Positions 46,581 through 55,421 of a DNA stretch of 64,000 nt are shown here, in pieces. The stretch is from VFJQ01 sp044226525 (lineage in GTDB: Bacteria > Verrucomicrobiota > Verrucomicrobiia > Chthoniobacterales > Chthoniobacteraceae), in the NCBI GenBank assembly GCA_044226525.1, contig JBGAGV010000015.1, positions 132,605 to 196,604 of the forward strand, read 5' to 3'. Numbering within the stretch: position 1 is the first letter of the stretch; every line of letters starts with the position of its first letter. The notes below the pieces were generated by a model that saw nothing but the letters and a program-made list of their open reading frames with translations, searched no databases and was not told where the DNA came from. The position numbers and the translations under genes were made by a program.

Positions 46581-46934
46581 ATGACTTCCACCTTCGCGCT
46601 CCGCTTCGCCGCCATCCTCGGATTTCTTGGCGTCGCGCTCGGAGCCTTCGGCGCACACGGCTTGAAAGCCATCCTCACCGCCAATGCGCGGATGGACGAC
46701 TGGCACACGGCCACCCTCTATCATCTCGTTCACGCCGCCGTGCTCGTGGCCATCTCGCTAGGCGAGCGGGTGCCCCGCGCTGCGTGGGGGCTGTTCACCA
46801 GCGGCATTGTGATCTTCAGCGGCACCCTCTACGCGCTCGCCATCACGAACATCAAATGGCTCGGCGCGATCACACCCATTGGCGGACTCGCCCTGCTCGG
46901 CGGATGGCTCGCACTCGCTTTCGCACGGCGCTAG
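46581..46934 (+). CDS. DUF423 family small membrane protein
   Basis: A 117-aa protein with four transmembrane helices. The DUF423 signature GFLGVALGAFGAHGLK is near residue 13, followed by WHTATLYHLVHA, FTSGIVIFSGTLYAL and ITPIGGLALLGGWL. Function of the family is unknown. It lies 16 bases upstream of the methyltransferase gene on the same strand. Confidence 0.92.
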   Translation: MTSTFALRFAAILGFLGVALGAFGAHGLKAILTANARMDDWHTATLYHLVHAAVLVAISLGERVPRAAWGLFTSGIVIFSGTLYALAITNIKWLGAITPIGGLALLGGWLALAFARR

Positions 46935-46950
46935 ACGTCACTCCTTTTCG

Positions 46951-47706
46951 ATGAATCAGGCCTTCCACGATCATTTCTCCGGCGTGGCGAATCGCTATGC
47001 CGATTTCCGCCCGCGGTATCCGGCGGAACTCTTCGACTACCTCGCCACGCTCGCCCCAAACCATGCCACGGTCTGGGATTGCGCGTGCGGCAACGGGCAG
47101 GCGTCCGTCGGCCTTGCCGGACATTTCGACGACGTGATCGCCACCGACGCGAGCGCCGAACAGATCGCCTCCGCCACTCCGCATCCATGCATCGAGTTCC
47201 GCGTCGCCTCCGCGGAGCAGAGCGGATTGCCGGATCATTCCGTCGCGCTCGTCACGGTGGCACAAGCGGTGCACTGGTTCGACTTCGACCGCTTTTACGC
47301 CGAGGTGAAGCGGGTGCTGATTCCCGGTGGCGCGCTCGCGATCTGGGCCTATGGCGTCAATCTGGTGGAAGGCGACGAAGTGAATCGATTGGCACAAGCA
47401 TACTACGCGGACACGCTCAGCCCCTACTGGCCGCCGGAACGCGTGCTGGTGGAACAAGGTTATCGCACCATCTCCTTCCCGTTCACCGAGATCACTCCAC
47501 CGGCCTTTCGGATGGAAACGGAATGGACGCTGGCGCAATTGCTCGGCTACTACAGCACGTGGTCGGCAACGAATCGATACATCAAGGCGAACGGTCTCAA
47601 TCCGCTCGAACCCCTCTCGATCGAGCTTCAACGCGTGTGGGGCGACCCAGCCTCGACGCGGAAAATCGTCTGGCCGCTCAGCCTGCGGGTGGGACGAACG
47701 AGCTGA
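46951..47706 (+). CDS. Class I SAM-dependent methyltransferase (TAM-like)
   Basis: A 251-aa protein. The N-terminus FSGVANRYADFRPRYPAELF is typical of the small-molecule methyltransferase group that includes trans-aconitate methyltransferase-like proteins. Motif I is VWDCACGNGQAS near residue 41, the acidic post-motif IATDASAEQI follows, and VTVAQAVHWFDFDRFYAEVKRVL is the family hallmark. The substrate is unknown. It lies 4 bases before a GT2 gene, so it may belong to the glycan region. Confidence 0.88.
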   Translation: MNQAFHDHFSGVANRYADFRPRYPAELFDYLATLAPNHATVWDCACGNGQASVGLAGHFDDVIATDASAEQIASATPHPCIEFRVASAEQSGLPDHSVALVTVAQAVHWFDFDRFYAEVKRVLIPGGALAIWAYGVNLVEGDEVNRLAQAYYADTLSPYWPPERVLVEQGYRTISFPFTEITPPAFRMETEWTLAQLLGYYSTWSATNRYIKANGLNPLEPLSIELQRVWGDPASTRKIVWPLSLRVGRTS

Positions 47707-47710
47707 GTCC

Positions 47711-48664
47711 ATGCCGGCCCTCGTCACCATCGGCATCCCCTGCTTCAACGCCGAGCGCTGGCTGGCACCGGCCATCGAGAGTGCCCTCGCACAGACGTGG
47801 CCGCAGTGCGAGGTCGTCGTGGTGGATGACGGTTCAACCGATCGCTCCCCGGAAATCGCGCGAGGCTTCGGCGAAAAAGTGCGGCTGTTCGAGACGAATC
47901 ACACCGGGGGCAATCACGCACGCAACGTCGCGCTCCGCGAAGGCCGCGGTGAATGGATGCAATTTCTCGACGCGGACGATTACCTCGAACCTGAAAAAAT
48001 CGAGCAGCAGTTTGCCGAGGCCCGCGATGGAGCCGACTCGGACGCCATCTATAGCCCCTACTGGTTCGAGCGATACGGTGCGGAATCCGAACGTTGGCTC
48101 GGCGAACTCGATCCGCAGCTCGACCTCTTCGCCCAATGGCTCGCGTGGCAACTTCCCCAGACCGGCGCGGTGCTCTGGCGTCGCAGCGCGCTCGAATCGC
48201 TCGGCGGCTGGAAGGATGGCCAACCGTGCTGCCAGGAACACGAACTTTACCTGCGCGCGCTGAAAGCCGGCCTGCGCTTTGCCTTCGCTCCCAGCGCTCA
48301 CGCCGTCTACCGCCTGTGGAGCGAAGATACTGTCTGCCGCAAAAGCCCACGCCGGACGATCGAGGTCAAAACCGGCCTGCTCGACGACGCGCGCGCGTGG
48401 CTCACCGACCGGGGCCGGTGGACCGCTCAGTATCAGCAGATCGCCGCGCGAGCCTGCTTCGAAATGGCACGCACCCTCGCTCGCGAGGACCTCGCCCACG
48501 CCACCACCTACCACGCTGAGCGCCGACACCGGGGTCTCATCACCGCGCAAGGACCAGCCGCACCCTGGTCTTATCGCCTCGCGTATCACACGCTCGGTTT
48601 CACCAACGCCGAGCGACTGGCCGCCTGGCGCCGGAGCAGCGCACAGGTCATATCCGTCCTATAG
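47711..48664 (+). CDS. GT2 family glycosyltransferase
   Basis: A 317-aa GT-A transferase. The N-terminal VTIGIPCFNAERWLAPAIES, nucleotide loop VVVDDGSTDRS and metal motif FLDADDY (near residue 89) are intact. A catalytic-base region CCQEHELYLRAL is near 175. No transmembrane helix, so it is cytoplasmic or peripheral. It begins a run of glycan genes. Confidence 0.9.
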   Translation: MPALVTIGIPCFNAERWLAPAIESALAQTWPQCEVVVVDDGSTDRSPEIARGFGEKVRLFETNHTGGNHARNVALREGRGEWMQFLDADDYLEPEKIEQQFAEARDGADSDAIYSPYWFERYGAESERWLGELDPQLDLFAQWLAWQLPQTGAVLWRRSALESLGGWKDGQPCCQEHELYLRALKAGLRFAFAPSAHAVYRLWSEDTVCRKSPRRTIEVKTGLLDDARAWLTDRGRWTAQYQQIAARACFEMARTLAREDLAHATTYHAERRHRGLITAQGPAAPWSYRLAYHTLGFTNAERLAAWRRSSAQVISVL

Positions 48665-48676
48665 GACCGATCCGAC

Positions 48677-49501
48677 CTACCACCCGAACCGCCGCTTTTT
48701 CCACCCGAGAAACCGGTTCCACAACGACTGCCGCGACTCGAACGCCGCAAACGCGTAGCGCTCCCCCAGTTTTCGCAGGTGCCGCTCGCTCAGCCGCATC
48801 GCGGTCAGCGCCCCATCACGCGTCCAGTCCAGCTCGCGAAAAGCGACCATCTCTGGGTGCACCTGCTTCGCGTAGTGCCCGTAAGTCTCGTATTCGCTGA
48901 ACCGATTCGTCGTCCGCGGCGATTGATTTTGGATGATCTTCCACGCCCAGTTCTCCTCGCCGGGGCAATATTTTTCGATCCGCGCCAGCATCTCTTTCAT
49001 GACGGCGCAGTTCACCACCATGTGCTGCGAGATCATCGAAAACTCCCGCGGCGCCGTCAGCCCCAGCAGCCGCTCATACGTCTCGAAATACGGCTCATGA
49101 TATTCTTCCGCCTTCGTGAACCAGGCCCGCCCGGCGGCATCGAAAAGCTCCAGCGGACGCAGCAGAATCGTGTCCGCATCCCAGATCAAAAAATCCGCCG
49201 CCTCACCGGCGTGAAAGACAAAAGCGAACTTCAGCAACTGCTGAAAATACCACCCCGGCAGCGGCAGATCGGCCTTCCGCAAATCCCCAATTTTCATCCC
49301 GGGGATCATCGTATCCTCGTCGAGCAGCCTGACCTGCGAGCCCAGCGCACGGCGGAATTTTGCGAAGTTCTCCCGACTCGTCGCCACCGTGATCGACGCC
49401 ACCGCCAGAAAACGCTGCAACGCTTCCACCGCATAGCGGAGGATGTGCAGGTCTCGCGCAAGGCAGGCAGTAAAAACCGGAATCGGCTGGCCAGCGGGCA
49501 T
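48677..49501 (-). CDS. DUF6492-like glycosyltransferase-fold protein
   Basis: A 274-aa protein. Residues 7-30 (IPVFTACLARDLHILRYAVE) and FLIWDADTILLRPLELFD with a DxD near residue 107 suggest a GT-A fold. The pattern resembles DUF6492 proteins found in capsule loci. ATG 49501 was chosen to put the first strand at the N-terminus. The gene is convergent with the GT2 gene at 48664 and divergent from the GT11-like gene. Sugar and acceptor are unknown. Confidence 0.65.
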   Translation of the reverse strand: MPAGQPIPVFTACLARDLHILRYAVEALQRFLAVASITVATSRENFAKFRRALGSQVRLLDEDTMIPGMKIGDLRKADLPLPGWYFQQLLKFAFVFHAGEAADFLIWDADTILLRPLELFDAAGRAWFTKAEEYHEPYFETYERLLGLTAPREFSMISQHMVVNCAVMKEMLARIEKYCPGEENWAWKIIQNQSPRTTNRFSEYETYGHYAKQVHPEMVAFRELDWTRDGALTAMRLSERHLRKLGERYAFAAFESRQSLWNRFLGWKKRRFGW

Positions 49502-49592
49502 CGCGAAAGAGAAGCGGACAATTCGCGGTCGCGCAATCCCCGGGGCACGGCACTTGCGGTTTTCAGGCGATTGCCGCAAAGGCACCGCTCAC

Positions 49593-50609
49593 ATGCCACC
49601 AGCCATTCCCCACGATTCTCCCGACGATGATGGCATCCGCTGGCTGCTCAGCCATCTGGACGGCGGAGAACTCGGAAATCGGCTCGTAACCTATGCCTGG
49701 TTGCTGGCGCTTTCGCTCGAGCACCGAGCCGCTTTCACCAATCTCGGCTTCTGGCGTTATGCCCGTTTTTTTGATCTGAACGACCCTCTCATCGCGCGAC
49801 CATGGGAACCAAAACGTGCGCCCGGAAAACGCGGCTTCATTCGGCGCGCTATCGAAGGCTCCGTCCACGCGCTTCGCATCCTGCCGCCGTTCGAGCGCTG
49901 GGTGCAAAATCGGTTCAGCTTCGACGGCGATGTCGTTCTCGACACCCCGGCCCTCACGCGGCGCGCACTCGCTTTCGCATCCGATCGGCTTAGCCGGGCC
50001 AAGTTCGGCCGCGCCGTTCTAAATCGGCTGCTGAACTTTCAGCATGACGGCGTCCCCGGCCGCCCGGAGCGCGCCCTCACGCTCGCCACGCTGACCGGTT
50101 GGGAATGTCCTATTGGCGATCCCACTGTCGTCGAACGGCACGCTCCGGCCATCCGCGCGCATCTCCGGCCAAACGCCGCGATTCGCGAAAAGGTGCAGGC
50201 GTTTCTCGCCCCGCTACGACAACGGCATCCCGTGCTCGTCGGCATCCACATCCGGCGCGGCGACTACAAGATCTACCGCGACGGCCGCTGGTATTTCGAC
50301 GACCCGATCTACGCCGCGGTCATGCAGCAATTCGCCGGCCTGCTCGGCGGCAACGTCGGATTCGTCGTCGCGTCAAACCATCCTGTGTTGCCCGCCAACT
50401 TCGCACCGCTCGCCGTCACTCCCGCGCCTGGACACCTCATGCTCGATATGTTCAGCCTCGCGGGCTGCGATTTCATCGCCGGGCCTCCCAGCACCTTTTC
50501 CGGCTGCGCCAGCTACTTCGGTGCGAAGCCGATCTTCTGGATGACCGATGCCGCCGCGCGCCCCACCGATCTCCGGGAACTCAAGGTCTGGCTGCCGCAA
50601 CTGTATTGA
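49593..50609 (+). CDS. GT11-like (alpha-1,2-fucosyltransferase family) protein
   Basis: A 338-aa protein. GGELGNRLVTYAWLLALS near residue 24 replaces the common GGLGNQLFQYA motif of GT11. VGIHIRRGDYKIYRDG near 215 is the GDP-fucose binding HxRRGD motif. AGCDFIAGPPSTFSGCASYFG near 290 is the C-terminal motif. Transfer of fucose or a related deoxysugar is inferred. Its 3' end overlaps the opposite-strand GT4 gene by 29 bases. Confidence 0.75.
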   Translation: MPPAIPHDSPDDDGIRWLLSHLDGGELGNRLVTYAWLLALSLEHRAAFTNLGFWRYARFFDLNDPLIARPWEPKRAPGKRGFIRRAIEGSVHALRILPPFERWVQNRFSFDGDVVLDTPALTRRALAFASDRLSRAKFGRAVLNRLLNFQHDGVPGRPERALTLATLTGWECPIGDPTVVERHAPAIRAHLRPNAAIREKVQAFLAPLRQRHPVLVGIHIRRGDYKIYRDGRWYFDDPIYAAVMQQFAGLLGGNVGFVVASNHPVLPANFAPLAVTPAPGHLMLDMFSLAGCDFIAGPPSTFSGCASYFGAKPIFWMTDAAARPTDLRELKVWLPQLY

Positions 50610-51606
50610 TCACGCTGGCTACTATCCGATCCCAATTCCACGACTCCGCAAGATGCCGGTTCGTGCCGGCCATTTTCATCCGATCCAGCGCCGCCGCTTC
50701 CTCGATGGCTTTCGCGAGGTCCTGCGCATTTCCGGGCTGGTAGAGCGGGTTCGGCGTGTCGCCCAGCAACTCCGGATACGATCCGCAGCGCGGCGCAATC
50801 ACGATGCGTCCGAAGCTGGCCGCGAGGCCCGGCTGGCCGGAATTGATCGCGCGGAACCGGGGAATCACAATGGCATCCGCCGCCTCCAGCACCTTGTGCA
50901 GTTTATCGTCGGGAATGAAGCCCTGTCGCACCAGCGCCCGCCTCGATCGCAGCCAGCGCGCGAGTTCCCAACGCCGCCACCGCTGCTTCCAAGGCGTGGC
51001 CGGCTCGTCGTAACTCGCGGCAAAGATCAGCCGCTTTCCCGACACTCGCGACTGGTCGTAGGCTTCGCGAACCAGCATCACCTCGTCCCACTCCCGGAGC
51101 GCCCCGAATACCAGCACCACAAATCCATCGCCCATCCGCGCATGTCCCTCGCCTCGCTCCGCCTTCACGAGGTGGAGATGATTAAAATAGCCGGTAACGA
51201 TGTGCTTCGACAACGCCGCATCCGGATACTCCTTCAGCACCAGTTCCCGCGAGGTCTCGGTGAAATGCGCCACGACGGGCACACGATCGAAGAAGCCCTC
51301 GTAGAGCCGCCGGTAATTCGGCGCCGCGCCATCGCGGTGCGGCTGCAGATTGTGCAACGTCATCGCCAGCCGAGCCCGGGTTCGCCACATCTCCAGGCGC
51401 GCAAAGACTTTCTCCAGCGTCGCATCGCTCGGCACGTTCCAGCCGCACAACTCCTCCGGCCATTGAAAATGCACCAGATCGAAATCCGCCGTCCCGAGTT
51501 CGAAATTACCCTTCCCTACCGTCGCTTCCCAACCCACTCGCCGATACGCCTGCGCGAGATAATGCACAAAGTCGGCGTTGTCGGACGGAATGAGGACGCG
51601 GGGCAC
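50581..51606 (-). CDS. GT4/GT-B type glycosyltransferase
   Basis: A 341-aa protein with a GT-B layout. FDLVHFQWPEELCGW is near residue 42, THETS-like AHFTETSRELV near 112, VFGALREWDEV near 165 and the donor-binding region ADAIVIPRFRAINSGQPGLAASFG near 244. The E-x7-E motif of GT4 is changed at its first acid. It is the only minus-strand transferase in the right half besides the DUF6492 gene. A 78-base gap separates its start from the next plus-strand gene. Confidence 0.75.
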   Translation of the reverse strand: MPRVLIPSDNADFVHYLAQAYRRVGWEATVGKGNFELGTADFDLVHFQWPEELCGWNVPSDATLEKVFARLEMWRTRARLAMTLHNLQPHRDGAAPNYRRLYEGFFDRVPVVAHFTETSRELVLKEYPDAALSKHIVTGYFNHLHLVKAERGEGHARMGDGFVVLVFGALREWDEVMLVREAYDQSRVSGKRLIFAASYDEPATPWKQRWRRWELARWLRSRRALVRQGFIPDDKLHKVLEAADAIVIPRFRAINSGQPGLAASFGRIVIAPRCGSYPELLGDTPNPLYQPGNAQDLAKAIEEAAALDRMKMAGTNRHLAESWNWDRIVASVINTVAAARP

Positions 51607-51684
51607 GGCGCCCTTCTAATACCATACGGGACCGCGCGGCAAGATTGACACCACCGTATTCCGCCGCCTTCTCTCCCGCGTCAC

Positions 51685-52503
51685 ATGCGCATCTTCGGCC
51701 TCAGCCTCGTCAAAAACGAAGCCGACATCATCCGCACCTCGGTTCAGGAAAGCCTGCGCTGGTGCGATCGAATCTTCGTGTTCGACAACGGCAGCACCGA
51801 CGCCACCTGGCACTACGTGCAGGAAGCCGCGCGCGCCGATTCCCGTGTCGTGGCGTTTAAACAAGACCCACGACCGTTCGACGACGCCCTGCGCGCGGAT
51901 ATTTTCCATGCGTTCCGGGGTGAAGCGAAAAACGGCGACTGGTGGTGCCGGCTCGATGCGGACGAATTTTACGTGGATGATCCCCGCGCTTTTCTCGCCA
52001 CGGTGAGCCCGTCGCATCACGTCGTCTGGGGCTCCTGGCTGCAATACTTTCTCACCACCGCGGATCTCTCGCGTTTCACCGCCGCAGATGAGCAGACGCC
52101 GCCCGAGATTACGCCGGAAAAATTCCCCCGCTACTACCAGGCGAAGGGCGGAGAAGCGCGCTTCTTCCGCCACCGCGATGGCCTCGTCTGGCAAGGCGGC
52201 GCCTGGCCTGCGCACCTCGGCCTCATCGAGCCGAGGCGTATTCGCGTAAAGCATTTCCAGTATCGCTCCCCCGCCCAGATCCAGCGCCGCCTCGATACAC
52301 GCCGCGCCGCCGCCGCCAGTGGCTGGGCTCATTTCGCCCACAGCACGCAGGAGTCGTGGCGCGACAAAGTGGCCGATCCGGCCACGCTCCATCTCGACCG
52401 TGGAGATGGTCAATACGTGGCGGACGAATCCGCCTTCCATCTCGAATCGCCCGCTCAACGGATCATCAAGCGAGTCATGCACGGCTTCGGGATCTGGCCC
52501 TGA
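51685..52503 (+). CDS. GT2-like glycosyltransferase
   Basis: A 272-aa protein beginning MRIFGLSLVKNEADIIRTSV, typical of small GT2-type transferases of the LgtF/WaaE-like group. VFDNGSTDATW and RLDADEFYVDDP (DxD near residue 93) supply the nucleotide and metal sites. Residues after 190 are variable. It is the first gene of an eight-gene plus-strand run reaching 60205 and is followed after 3 bases by another GT2 gene. Confidence 0.85.
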   Translation: MRIFGLSLVKNEADIIRTSVQESLRWCDRIFVFDNGSTDATWHYVQEAARADSRVVAFKQDPRPFDDALRADIFHAFRGEAKNGDWWCRLDADEFYVDDPRAFLATVSPSHHVVWGSWLQYFLTTADLSRFTAADEQTPPEITPEKFPRYYQAKGGEARFFRHRDGLVWQGGAWPAHLGLIEPRRIRVKHFQYRSPAQIQRRLDTRRAAAASGWAHFAHSTQESWRDKVADPATLHLDRGDGQYVADESAFHLESPAQRIIKRVMHGFGIWP

Positions 52504-52506
52504 TCG

Positions 52507-53385
52507 ATGAATCCCGCCTACAGCATCGTGATCGCCACCTACGAACGTCCGGGCGCTTTGCGCGACGCACTCGCCAGCGTCGAACGCCAGACCCATCTAC
52601 CCAAGCGCATCGTTATCGTCGATGCGTCAAAGGGCTACGAATCCGAAAAAGCCGCCGGCGCGTTCGACCTGCCGATCATCTATCGCCGCGCGGAGCAACC
52701 GAGCGCCGCCGTGCAGCGCAACCAAGGTTTCCGCGATGTGCAGACACCGCTCGTCGCCTTCATCGATGACGACGTGGTGCTCGCCTCCGATGTCTTCGCA
52801 AAACTCTGCTCCGTCTTCACTGAGCACCCCGACACCGGCGGCGTATCGGCACGGATGAATGGCGCCGAGCACCCCGCTCCCAGCCGTTTGCTTCGCTCAT
52901 ATTATCGCGTGCAAGCGGGCTTCGATGACGAAACCTACGGCGGCCGCCTTTTCGGCGCGGCGATCAATTGTTTCCCCTGCTACAGCGTGCAGCACGAGGT
53001 TCTCATCCCAGCCGACTGGCTGAACCTCGGCTGCGTGCTCTTCCGCAGCGATGCCTTCGGCGCCGAACTGTTCCCGCGCTTCGAAGGCTATAGCTTTGGC
53101 GAAGACGTCCACCTCTCAGCACGCATAGGCCAACAACTCCGGCTCTACTTTCACTCCACCGCACGCTACGATCACTTTCCATCGATGACTTCGGCCAAGC
53201 GCCAATTTTTCCGCCACGCCCGGATGAGCGCGCGCAATCGCCGCCTCATCGCCCGCGACGTTCAAAGGCTAGGATGGGCAGAATTGTGGTGGAAGGACGC
53301 CTTGCACCGGCTGTTCGTCACCGTCTTCCTCCTGCGCACCCGACCCGAAGGCTGGCTTCAACTCATCGCGGGTAATTGGCTGTGA
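52507..53385 (+). CDS. GT2 family glycosyltransferase
   Basis: A 292-aa protein with YSIVIATYERPGALRDALAS, VDASKGYESE and FIDDDVVLASDV (DDD near residue 86). GGRLFGAAINCF and FGEDVHLSARIGQ (ED motif near 199) follow the rhamnosyl/galactofuranosyl-type pattern. A hydrophobic C-terminal segment may attach it to the membrane. Its stop overlaps the next start as GTGA. Confidence 0.88.
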   Translation: MNPAYSIVIATYERPGALRDALASVERQTHLPKRIVIVDASKGYESEKAAGAFDLPIIYRRAEQPSAAVQRNQGFRDVQTPLVAFIDDDVVLASDVFAKLCSVFTEHPDTGGVSARMNGAEHPAPSRLLRSYYRVQAGFDDETYGGRLFGAAINCFPCYSVQHEVLIPADWLNLGCVLFRSDAFGAELFPRFEGYSFGEDVHLSARIGQQLRLYFHSTARYDHFPSMTSAKRQFFRHARMSARNRRLIARDVQRLGWAELWWKDALHRLFVTVFLLRTRPEGWLQLIAGNWL

Positions 53386-54299
53386 GTTTGCGCATCGGCC
53401 TCACCATCACGACTCACAATCGCTGCGAGGAACTCGCTCGCACGCTCGAGCAACTCGCCCGGCTTTCGCCCGCGCCGGATGAAATCCTCGTCTGCGCCGA
53501 TGGATGCTTGGACGGAACCATCGTTTTCGTGCAAGGCCGCTATCCGCAAGTTCGCCTTCTCATTCACGAGACCGCCCAAGGCTCCATCCCCTCGCGCAAT
53601 GAACTCGCTCGGGCTTCCACCTGCGAAGTCGTCGTCTCGCTCGACGACGACAGCTATCCTCTCGAAGCGGACTTCATCGGCCGCGTCCGCGAAGCCTTCA
53701 TCCAATCGCCGCGTCTCGCCGTGCTCGCCTTCGCGCAGCGTTCGGATGAGTTCCCCGAGTCCCTCACGGGTCATGATTTCGGCTCCGCCGCTTTCGTCGG
53801 CAGCTATGCGAACTCCGGTGCCGCCATCCGGCGCGAGGCTTTCGTCCGCCTTGGCGGTTATCCGGATTTCTTTTTCCACGCCTACGAAGAGCCCGATTTC
53901 GCCCTGCGCTGCGTGTGCGCTGGCTGGCAGGTGCGCTACGAATCGACTCTTCTCGTCCGGCACCATTTCACCGCACTGCAACGAAACGAAATCCGCACCC
54001 ACCACCGCCACGCGCGCAACGAAGCCTGGAGTGCCCTGCTCCGCTGCCCGGCACCACAAGTCTTCGGCGTGCTGCTCTTCCGCGCGATGCGACAGTTCGG
54101 CTACGCGTGCCGGCGCGGCGCAAACTGGGTCATGCGCGAGCCGCTCTGGTGGTGGGCCGCCTGCAAAGGCATCCGAACATGCTTCCGCCAGCGACAGCCC
54201 TTATCCTGGCCACGGTATCTCGCGTGGATGCGCCTCGTGAGACAGCCGATCGTCTCCGAGCAGGAATGGAACGCGCTGTTCGAAGATCGCACACCGTGA
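53382..54299 (+). CDS. GT2 family glycosyltransferase
   Basis: A 305-aa protein starting at GTG 53382, overlapping the previous stop. It has IGLTITTHNRCEELARTLEQ, CADGCLDGT and VSLDDDSYPLEADFI (DDD near residue 88). GSYANSGAAIRREAFVRLGG and HAYEEPDFALRCVCAGW give the ED-type base region near 170. Related in layout to the upstream GT2 gene. Its stop overlaps the next start as GTGA. Confidence 0.88.
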   Translation: MSLRIGLTITTHNRCEELARTLEQLARLSPAPDEILVCADGCLDGTIVFVQGRYPQVRLLIHETAQGSIPSRNELARASTCEVVVSLDDDSYPLEADFIGRVREAFIQSPRLAVLAFAQRSDEFPESLTGHDFGSAAFVGSYANSGAAIRREAFVRLGGYPDFFFHAYEEPDFALRCVCAGWQVRYESTLLVRHHFTALQRNEIRTHHRHARNEAWSALLRCPAPQVFGVLLFRAMRQFGYACRRGANWVMREPLWWWAACKGIRTCFRQRQPLSWPRYLAWMRLVRQPIVSEQEWNALFEDRTP

Positions 54300-55417
54300 A
54301 GATCTCCATTTCCGCCACCAATCCCTGCCACCTCTGGCCGATGGCTCGCGAGCTGTCGGCGGCGGGTGCGCTCGGCCACTACTATTCCGGCTATCCGGCA
54401 TGGAAGCTCGGGGGCGCAGACGGCATCGACGTGCGGGCTCACAGCCTGCGGACGAATGTCGTCTATGGCTTGCTCAAGTTCGCTCCCGCATGGCTGCGGC
54501 CTGATTCACGCGCTCTTTTCACGTGGCAGGATCGCGGGTTCGATCGCTGGGTCGGCTCGCATCTCGATCAAGCCGATTTCATCCATGCCATGCCCGGCCA
54601 GGCGCTCGCCACGTTTCGCCGCGCCAGGCGGCTCGGTATCAAAACCGTGCTCAATCACGCCACCGGCCCCGTCCGCGATTGGGTTCAGCTCACGACGCCG
54701 GAATACGAGCGCGTCGGCTTGAAGCTCACCGACTACTGCCCCTACGACGACGAATATTTCGCTCGGGAAGACGAGGAGTATGCCCTCGCCGATTTCCACT
54801 GCGCAGCGTCCACCGTGGTGCGCGATCAACTCATCGCCCACGGTATCGACCGCTTAAAAATCTGGACTGTTCCCTACGGCGCCGATGCCTCCCTCTTCTA
54901 CCCGGACGCGGAAAGGTCAGACGGTTTCCACATCCTTTTCGCCGGGCAGGTCTGCCTGCGCAAAGGGATGAAAACGCTGCTCGACGCGCTCACCCTCGCA
55001 CAGCAGTCCGAATGGCGAGTCGATTTCTTCGGCGGCGATTCTGGCGAGACCGGAAAAGATTTCGCCGCCTATCGAGGCGCAACGCCGCTCCATTTCCATG
55101 GCCCGCAGCCCCAGGCACAGTTGGCCGAGGCCATGCGCGCCAGCTCCGTGCTGGTGCTGCCATCGATCGAGGAAGGTTTCGGCCTCGTCGTGCCACAGGC
55201 GCTCAACTGCGGCGTCCCGTGCGTCGTCAGCGACCGCGTCGGCGCGAAAGACCTCATCCGCCATCGTGAGAACGGCTCCATTTTTCCCGCGGGCGATGCT
55301 TCCGTGCTCGCTACCGAACTCGCCTGGTGGGCAGTCCATCCAAAGCGCCTGCAGGAAAGCTTTGGCTGGACAGAACCCGCTCGTCGGCTCATCGCACTGA
55401 GCGCCGCCGCCACCTGA
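54296..55417 (+). CDS. GT4 family glycosyltransferase
   Basis: A 373-aa GT-B transferase from GTG 54296. The donor domain shows ILFAGQVCLRKGMKTLLDAL near residue 215 and the E-x7-E motif in PSIEEGFGLVVPQALNCG near 288. The N-terminal half has ISATNPCHLWPMARELSAAG. The GTG overlaps the upstream stop, and the next gene begins four bases after its stop. Confidence 0.9.
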   Translation: MKISISATNPCHLWPMARELSAAGALGHYYSGYPAWKLGGADGIDVRAHSLRTNVVYGLLKFAPAWLRPDSRALFTWQDRGFDRWVGSHLDQADFIHAMPGQALATFRRARRLGIKTVLNHATGPVRDWVQLTTPEYERVGLKLTDYCPYDDEYFAREDEEYALADFHCAASTVVRDQLIAHGIDRLKIWTVPYGADASLFYPDAERSDGFHILFAGQVCLRKGMKTLLDALTLAQQSEWRVDFFGGDSGETGKDFAAYRGATPLHFHGPQPQAQLAEAMRASSVLVLPSIEEGFGLVVPQALNCGVPCVVSDRVGAKDLIRHRENGSIFPAGDASVLATELAWWAVHPKRLQESFGWTEPARRLIALSAAAT

Positions 55418-55421
55418 GTCC

